From the NCBI GenBank assembly GCA_041911695.1, contig JAYROM010000022.1:1-25738 (forward strand): 25,738 nucleotides of DNA, in the 5' to 3' direction. The translations under genes were made by a program, and so were the position numbers. Of the stretch, positions 20,833 to 25,738 are shown in pieces; position 1 is the first letter of the stretch; each line of letters begins with the position of its first letter. The stretch is from Pseudaeromonas sp041911695 (GTDB lineage Bacteria; Pseudomonadota; Gammaproteobacteria; Enterobacterales; Aeromonadaceae). The notes below the pieces were generated by a model, which ran no database searches, was not told the DNA's origin, and saw only the letters and a program-made list of their open reading frames with translations.

Positions 20833-22515
20833 ATGAAGCCTGCGATTTTCCCGCGTACCACTCTGGCCACCTTGCTGGCTCTGGCACTGACCGCTTGTGG
20901 CGGGGGTGGCAGTAGCAGCAGTGGCGGTAACAACGGCGGCAATACCGATACCAGCTATACCAAGACCATCACCAGTGCATCCGGCACCGCAGAGAGTCGT
21001 CTGGCCTGTAATCAGGGCTCCGGCGCCAGTGCGGCCTGTGATCTGCGCATGTACCAGATCATGGTCGAGGCCTTCGTCAACGGTGATGACAGCATCAACT
21101 ACAACGTAGGCTATGGTCCGTCTAACCATAAGGGCGACCTGCAGGGCATCATCGACAGCCTGGACTACATCAAGAGCCTGAACGTCAATGCCATCTGGTT
21201 GACGCCGATTTTCGATTCGTGCAAAGGCCAAACCAGCGACGATAAGCTGGCGGCTACCGGTTACTTTGCCTGTGATTACTACACTGTTGATCCGAACTTC
21301 GGCTCCAATGCCAAGCTGAAGGAGTTGGTCGACACCGCCCACGCCAAGGGGCTGTATGTGTTCCTCGACGGGGTCTTTGGCCATACCAGCAGCAAGGGGG
21401 TGATTAACCCGTCGCCGACCGGCCTGTTGCCAGATTTCCTGAGCGCCTCGAATACCACCTGTACGGTCAGTTCGACGCAAAAGTGCATTGATTACAGCTC
21501 GGATAACAGCATCGCCTTCTTTAAGGAGCTGGCCAGTTACTATGTGACCCAATATGGCATCGATGGCTGGCGTCTGGATCAGGCCTATCAGGTACCGACC
21601 ACTGCATGGAATACCATCCGCACTGCGGTAGAAGCGGCTGCCAAGGCGCGTAAGGATGCTGGCGAGACCTGGGGCACCTTGGGCTATATGGTCGGTGAGC
21701 TGTGGAGTGGCCAGGACTATATCGCCAGTGCCGGCTACGGTACGACCACGACCCCGGCGCTGAAGTCCAACTTCAACTTCCCGCTGCGTTACGGTGTGGT
21801 ACAGGCGCTGGCCGTCGAAGAGTCGGGCACCAAGAAGGATCCGACCCAGCTGTACGCCAGCTGGAACGATGGCAGTGCCTATCCGGACTTCGCCATGCCG
21901 AACCTGATGATTGGCAACCACGATCTGGTACGCTTCGGCGATCTGCTGCAGCGTGGCGGTCTGGGTAACCCGGGTGAAACCAACTACCTGCTGCGCCACC
22001 AGGCGGCATTCAGCTTCCTCGCCGCCAACTCGGGGCCGATCACTGTGTACTATGGTGACGAAATCGGCGATCAGGTGGACGGCTTCTCTACCCAGGTGAG
22101 CAGTTCTACTTGTGCCAGCCAGGGGTTGTGTGATGACCACGTTGCGCGTTCGACCGGCAAGATTGAAGGGGTGACCGATGGTTTCACCCCCACCACCCAG
22201 CAGTCGACGCTGAAGACCTACGTCACCCAGTTGATGGCATTGCGTGAGGCCCATCCGGCCCTGGCCAAGGGGGCGCGCACCCATATCTACTCTGACAGCA
22301 GCATTTATGTAGATCTGAAGAGCACCAGCAGCGACAAGGTGCTGTATCTGCTGAACGCCGGGACGGTCGACGCCAAGATCACCCTGAACAGTGATGTGAT
22401 TGGCGGCACGGGCGATCTGACCGATCTGGTTGACAGTTCGACCGTCAGTTTGTCCGGTACCACCTATACCATCACGGTACCGGCCTTAAGCGGACGTTTG
22501 TTGTCAGTAGAATAA
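20833..22515 (+). CDS. Alpha-amylase family (GH13) lipoprotein
   Basis: A 560-residue predicted outer-membrane or surface lipoprotein: signal LLALALTAC with Cys22 lipidated and Gly at +2, then a Gly/Ser/Asn-rich linker up to about residue 40. The GH13 barrel follows. Conserved regions: DGVFGH with Asp179 and His184 (region I, usual Asn replaced by Gly), GWRLDQA with nucleophile Asp249 (II), GELW with acid/base Glu289 (III), and GNHD with Asp364 (IV). A small beta domain closes the protein. It should hydrolyse alpha-1,4-glucans outside the cell; exact product pattern is unknown. The ATG has AAGGAT six bases upstream. A strong terminator follows. Confidence 0.9.
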   Translation: MKPAIFPRTTLATLLALALTACGGGGSSSSGGNNGGNTDTSYTKTITSASGTAESRLACNQGSGASAACDLRMYQIMVEAFVNGDDSINYNVGYGPSNHKGDLQGIIDSLDYIKSLNVNAIWLTPIFDSCKGQTSDDKLAATGYFACDYYTVDPNFGSNAKLKELVDTAHAKGLYVFLDGVFGHTSSKGVINPSPTGLLPDFLSASNTTCTVSSTQKCIDYSSDNSIAFFKELASYYVTQYGIDGWRLDQAYQVPTTAWNTIRTAVEAAAKARKDAGETWGTLGYMVGELWSGQDYIASAGYGTTTTPALKSNFNFPLRYGVVQALAVEESGTKKDPTQLYASWNDGSAYPDFAMPNLMIGNHDLVRFGDLLQRGGLGNPGETNYLLRHQAAFSFLAANSGPITVYYGDEIGDQVDGFSTQVSSSTCASQGLCDDHVARSTGKIEGVTDGFTPTTQQSTLKTYVTQLMALREAHPALAKGARTHIYSDSSIYVDLKSTSSDKVLYLLNAGTVDAKITLNSDVIGGTGDLTDLVDSSTVSLSGTTYTITVPALSGRLLSVE

Positions 22516-22525
22516 AACAGGATAA

Positions 22526-22552
22526 ACCCGATATGGCATCGCGATATCGGGT
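22526..22552 (+). other. Hairpin directly after the amylase gene
   Basis: A perfect 9-bp stem, ACCCGATAT (22526-22534) and ATATCGGGT (22544-22552), with a nine-base loop and no T-run. It precedes the true terminator at 22579 and may protect the mRNA end. Confidence 0.6.
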
Positions 22553-22578
22553 CTGACTGGCAAACGGGTTTCCACCAT

Positions 22579-22607
22579 GAGGGCATCTGCGGATGCCCTC
22601 TGTTTTT
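22579..22607 (+). terminator. Rho-independent terminator of the amylase gene
   Basis: A perfect 9-bp stem, GAGGGCATC (22579-22587) and GATGCCCTC (22592-22600), with a TGCG loop, followed by TGTTTTT. On the minus strand there is no T-run, so it serves only the amylase transcript. Confidence 0.93.
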
Positions 22608-22647
22608 ATGAGCGAATGAGGTGGCGTGGCGACAGGTGCTACCTTGC

Positions 22648-24018
22648 TTAGCGCGGCAGAATCAGACTGGCCAGCAAGCCGCCATCGGGATGGTTGGCCA
22701 ACAGCAGCTCCCCGCCCTGGCGGTGGATCAGGGTGCGGGCAATTGCCAGACCCAGGCCGACACTGCCCCCTTCGGTATTGCGCGCGCTGTCCAGCCGGAC
22801 AAACGGCTTCATCACCTCGTCCAGCGCCTCTTCCGGAATACCCGGGCCATGGTCGCGGACACGCAGGATCAACTGCTCGGCGTCCACCTCCAGCGACAGT
22901 TCGGCATCGCCGGCATAGGTCAGTGCATTATCCACCAGATTTTGCAGCACGCGGCGTAGCAGGCTGGAGCGGCACAGGTACGGGTATTGGCCATCACTCA
23001 GACACTGCACCTGCTGGCCCGCATCCTGGTAATCATCGGCCATGCTTTGCAGCAAGCTGATCAAGTCCACACTGCGTACCGGCTCATCCTGCTGATCCTC
23101 GCGCGAGAAGGCCAGCGTGGCGCGCAGCATCTCTTCCATATCGGTCATGGTCTGCTGCATGCGCTCCTTGTCCTCGCCATCCGGCATAAACTCGCTACGC
23201 AGGCGCAGGCTGGTCAGCGGGGTACGCAGATCATGTGAAATGGAGGCCAGCATGCGCGTGCGGTCCTGCACAAATCGGTCAAGACGCAACTGCATCCGGT
23301 TGAAGGCGGCCAGGGTCTCGCGGATCTCGATTGGCCCGGTCTCCTCGATCGGCGGTAAGGTCAGCCCGCGGCCATACTGTTCGGCGTGGCTGGCCAGCTT
23401 GCGCAGCGGCTGATTGACGCGGCGTAACAGCCAGGTGGTGAGCACGGTCAGGATCGCGGCCATCAGCAACAGGCTGACCACCGCCCGCCGCGACCAGGCC
23501 GGCGGCTCGATATCGGCGAATGAGCTGAAGTTGAGCCAGGTGGTATTGTTCAGCTGGATGGCGCCATAAAGCCGGATGTCGCGTGCTGGTGGTCGGCCCA
23601 TGTGTTGGCGGCCGATATGCGGGTAGGGGACATCGACCGGATGCGGCGGGCCATCGGGCATCTCGACGCTGATCTGGATGGCGAGATTGGCCGGATAGTT
23701 CAACTCGTTGCGCACCCGCTGTTCAAAGCCGGTACTGCGCTGCTCCGGGGTCAACGGTGCTGTCTCCACCCGCAGCGACAGACTTTCGCTACGGCTGGCG
23801 CGCAAGATTTCGCGATGCAACTCAGGTGGCGTATCTTGCAGCAGGCGGACGACCGAGAGCAGGCGCGAGAGGGCAAAGCGGTTATTGATCAGCCCCAGCG
23901 TCTCGTCGCGTTCAGAGCGATAAATCTGGATGCTGACCACTTGCGCCACAATCAGGGCGGTCAGCATCAGCAACAACCATTGTGTGGTCAGCGAGCGGGG
24001 CAGCCAGCGCTTAAACAT
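22648..24018 (-). CDS. Sensor histidine kinase, EnvZ-like
   Basis: A 456-residue inner-membrane kinase. A first membrane helix at about 13-32 and a second at about 179-197 enclose a periplasmic domain of about 145 residues, which would sense the stimulus. HAMP follows (LLRRVNQPLRKLASHAEQY). The H-box SISHDLRTPLTSLRLRSEFM has phosphoacceptor His262. N-box NLVDNALTYAG, G1 RDHGPGIP and G2 GGSVGLGLAIA complete the ATPase domain. The layout and H-box resemble EnvZ, but the periplasmic domain has no match I recognise; it is Pro-rich near DGPPHPVDVPYPHIGRQHMG. Its ATG overlaps the end of the response regulator gene by eight bases, so the two form an operon. Confidence 0.93.
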   Translation of the reverse strand: MFKRWLPRSLTTQWLLLMLTALIVAQVVSIQIYRSERDETLGLINNRFALSRLLSVVRLLQDTPPELHREILRASRSESLSLRVETAPLTPEQRSTGFEQRVRNELNYPANLAIQISVEMPDGPPHPVDVPYPHIGRQHMGRPPARDIRLYGAIQLNNTTWLNFSSFADIEPPAWSRRAVVSLLLMAAILTVLTTWLLRRVNQPLRKLASHAEQYGRGLTLPPIEETGPIEIRETLAAFNRMQLRLDRFVQDRTRMLASISHDLRTPLTSLRLRSEFMPDGEDKERMQQTMTDMEEMLRATLAFSREDQQDEPVRSVDLISLLQSMADDYQDAGQQVQCLSDGQYPYLCRSSLLRRVLQNLVDNALTYAGDAELSLEVDAEQLILRVRDHGPGIPEEALDEVMKPFVRLDSARNTEGGSVGLGLAIARTLIHRQGGELLLANHPDGGLLASLILPR

Positions 24019-24730
24019 GTTTGACCTCGGTGGCTAACATATAACCGCCACCCCACACCGTCTTGATGATATCCGGGTTTTTCGGGTCGCTCTCCAGCTT
24101 GCGTCGTAAACGGCTGACCAGGGTATCAATCGCCCGATCAAACGCCTGGGCTTCCCGACCGCGCGCCAGATCCAACAATTGATCCCGGCTGAGCACCCGC
24201 TGCGGGCGCTGCAGGAAGACCAGCAGCAGATCATATTCGGCAGTGGACAGACTAAGCGAAAGCCCCTGCTCGTCGACCAGCTCGCGACGGGCGGTGTCCA
24301 GTTGCCAGTGGGCAAACTGATACTGGCTGACGCCATGATTGTCGGTCGGGTGATCGGTCTGCTGTCCGGTACGCCGCAGGACGGCCTTGATGCGGGCCAG
24401 CAACTCGCGCGGGTTGAATGGCTTGGCCAGATAATCATCGGCGCCCATCTCCAGCCCGACGATGCGATCCATATCCTCGCCCATGGCGGTGAGCATGATG
24501 ATCGGCATCTGCGAGCTGGCGCGCAGGCCGCGGCACAAACTGAGGCCGTCTTCACCAGGCAACATCAAATCCAGCACCACCAGTTCGACCGACGAGTGTT
24601 CGAGCAGCCGTTTCATTTCGCGGCCATCCCGGGCACAACTGACTCGGTAGCCATGCTGCTCCAGAAAGCGTTTCAGCAGATCGCGAATCTCCGCATGGTC
24701 GTCAACGACCAGAATATGTGTAGCACTCAT
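24011..24730 (-). CDS. OmpR-family response regulator
   Basis: A 239-residue two-domain regulator. The receiver domain (about 1-120) has the acidic pair in VVDDH, phospho-acceptor Asp54 in VVLDLMLPGEDG, Thr81 and Lys103 in LAKPFNPRELL. The C-terminal winged helix (about 140-235) has RAIDTLVSRLRRKLESDP and IKTVWGGGYML. Segments such as LMLPGEDGLSLCR and FNPRELLARIKAVLRR are very close to OmpR itself, but the DNA-binding half differs. I therefore call it an OmpR-like paralogue, not OmpR. Start: ATG at 24730, with GAGG six bases upstream; 25 upstream codons are open but unconserved. First gene of the pair with the kinase. Confidence 0.94.
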   Translation of the reverse strand: MSATHILVVDDHAEIRDLLKRFLEQHGYRVSCARDGREMKRLLEHSSVELVVLDLMLPGEDGLSLCRGLRASSQMPIIMLTAMGEDMDRIVGLEMGADDYLAKPFNPRELLARIKAVLRRTGQQTDHPTDNHGVSQYQFAHWQLDTARRELVDEQGLSLSLSTAEYDLLLVFLQRPQRVLSRDQLLDLARGREAQAFDRAIDTLVSRLRRKLESDPKNPDIIKTVWGGGYMLATEVKHV

Positions 24731-24789
24731 GCCGACCTCGCTGGGAAAGAGTAGTGAAAAAAGTATGCCGCAAGCACGGCGCGGATGTG

Positions 24790-24804
24790 TGTCAGTCTGT
24801 GACA
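24790..24804. promoter_or_regulatory. Inverted repeat upstream of the response regulator
   Basis: TGTCA (24790-24794) and TGACA (24800-24804) form a perfect inverted repeat spaced by five bases, 60 bases upstream of the regulator start. A further TGTCA lies at 24826-24830. It may be an autoregulation site; evidence is the repeat only. Confidence 0.3.
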
Positions 24805-24832
24805 AAGCCGCCGTCCGTCAAGAATTGTCACA

Positions 24833-25738
24833 TTATTCTACCGGTTGATAGGCGATCAGCTGACCAATCGCTTGGCGGATTTGGCGTTGGCCATCCTTAT
24901 AGCCCTGGATCAGGCCGGCTTGGCTTATCGCTTCCCAGGACCAGTTTTGCATAACACGCCGGATCAGCAGAGCACTGCTGGCCGCGGGCAAGGAGAGCCA
25001 GCGATCGGCTTGGCCTAGTAGCCAGCGATGCAGGGCTGGCAGGGCCGGCTCAAGCGGGTGTTGGCTGTCCGCCAGCGCCAGGATGCGTGCGGGTGTGGGT
25101 GAGCGCGAGGGCGGTAGTCTGGATAACAGTTGCACCGCCACTTCGGCGGATAAAGTGTGCAAGCTGGTGAGCAGCAGCAGTGGCAATTCGGCCAGACAGG
25201 CCTGCTGCCAGCTCGCCACCTGCTGGCGCTGATCAGCATCGCGCGCCAATAACAGGATGGCCGAAACCTCGCCACTGGCACTGTCGGCACCTTGGCCAAG
25301 CCGGACCAGAGCGAAGCCTGCCTGCAACCAGAAGTGCAGTAGGCGGGTATCCAGCGCAAATGCGACGCCGAGCCAGGTTTGTGCCGGCAGCGCATCATGC
25401 AGGGCGGCAAGCAGTGCGCGGCCAGCGCCCTGGCCCTGGACTGCCGGATGAACGGCGATGCGCAGGATGCGTTGATAGCGATCGCCACCCGCCTCACGAT
25501 GGCCGGCATGGGCCATCAGGGTTTGCGGCAGCAGATGCCCCCGCGCCCGGCGGCGCCCCGCCCAGACTGCGCTAGCGAGCTCTTGCCGTAGTCCGCCTTC
25601 GGCGTTTAGCAGACACAAGCCGATCAGCTGGCCGTCCTGCTCCAGGCGAAATAGGCTAATGGAGGGGCTATCCAGCAATAGCCGCAGATCCGAGCCGGAG
25701 GTTTGATAGTGCGCCAGCCGTAGCAGACCATAGACCTC
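24833..25738 (-). CDS. tmcA: tRNA(Met) cytidine acetyltransferase TmcA, C-terminal part (5' end beyond window)
   Basis: The frame stays open to the last base of the window, so the start lies outside; 301 residues are visible of a protein of about 670 in E. coli. TmcA acetylates the wobble cytidine (ac4C34) of elongator tRNA(Met), using ATP and acetyl-CoA. The visible part begins in the family block VYGLLRLAHYQTS...DLRLLLDSP. It continues with the GNAT domain: VWAGRRRARGHLLPQTLMAH, RILRIAVHPAVQGQGAGRALL (acetyl-CoA loop) and FWLQAGFALVRLG. The rest is the less conserved C-terminal tRNA-binding tail. A TTG or internal start at 25678 is not needed, because conserved residues precede it. Confidence 0.93.
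   Translation of the reverse strand, partial: EVYGLLRLAHYQTSGSDLRLLLDSPSISLFRLEQDGQLIGLCLLNAEGGLRQELASAVWAGRRRARGHLLPQTLMAHAGHREAGGDRYQRILRIAVHPAVQGQGAGRALLAALHDALPAQTWLGVAFALDTRLLHFWLQAGFALVRLGQGADSASGEVSAILLLARDADQRQQVASWQQACLAELPLLLLTSLHTLSAEVAVQLLSRLPPSRSPTPARILALADSQHPLEPALPALHRWLLGQADRWLSLPAASSALLIRRVMQNWSWEAISQAGLIQGYKDGQRQIRQAIGQLIAYQPVE

Noticed and set aside
20749..22284. A 511-codon open frame on the minus strand opposite the amylase gene
   Set aside because: It mirrors the codon structure of a GC-rich gene whose four GH13 motifs are intact; no protein family features or ribosome binding site appear in the antisense frame.
24833..25678. A complete 281-residue GNAT protein starting at 25678
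   Set aside because: The frame continues to the window edge with conserved TmcA residues, so this is the C-terminal part of a larger protein, not a small independent acetyltransferase.
1..25738. CRISPR arrays, tRNA or rRNA genes, transposases, integrases, prophage structural genes
   Set aside because: No regularly spaced repeats, cloverleaf sequences or recognisable mobile-element proteins were found on either strand.

Overview
The window is ordinary bacterial chromosome, GC-rich, densely packed with genes and free of insertion sequences, prophage, tRNA or CRISPR. The gene content (tuf, mgsA, an Aer-type energy-taxis receptor, luxS, rraB, yjeM, dedA, argP-argO, tmcA, GspH/PulJ-type minor pilins) points to a gammaproteobacterium. 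Close similarity of LuxS, RraB, DedA, ArgP and MgsA to enteric and aeromonad versions suggests an Aeromonadales-like organism. This placement rests on remembered family sequences, not on a search.

Left part (1-7616): the 3' end of an EF-Tu gene with its terminator, then methylglyoxal synthase mgsA. On the minus strand follow a SieB-like membrane protein and an Aer-like PAS chemoreceptor. A candidate CRP site lies in front of the receptor. On the plus strand come four translationally overlapping minor pilin genes of the ppdA-ppdB-ygdB-ppdC kind, an SLT lipoprotein, then luxS and rraB overlapping by four bases and closed by a bidirectional terminator.

Middle part (7631-13008): on the minus strand a YjeM-type amino acid permease, a DedA membrane protein, a fused MarR-GNAT regulator and a small 70-residue protein. 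On the plus strand an SLC13 (DASS) anion permease, convergent with the sulfur genes.

Sulfur and amino acid part (13014-20552): a minus-strand sulfate ABC transporter operon cysT-cysW-cysA followed by a CysB-type LysR regulator, with no periplasmic sulfate-binding protein next to it. Upstream are an RBBP9/YdeN-type hydrolase, the divergent argP-argO pair (arginine export and its regulator) and metY (O-acetylhomoserine sulfhydrylase). Sulfate uptake, its regulator and a sulfide-using enzyme therefore lie within about 9 kb, perhaps with the SLC13 permease as a second anion carrier.

Right part (20833-25738): a predicted outer-membrane alpha-amylase lipoprotein, an OmpR-family two-component system (regulator then kinase, minus strand), and the C-terminal 301 codons of tmcA running off the right edge.

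I found no clearly new biological system. The observations most worth a second look are the enlarged ygdB-position protein of the minor pilin operon, the luxS-rraB coupling, the chromosomal SieB-like protein, the palindrome over the promoter of the MarR-GNAT fusion, the orphan cysTWA-cysB arrangement, and the Asn-to-Gly change in conserved region I of the amylase.
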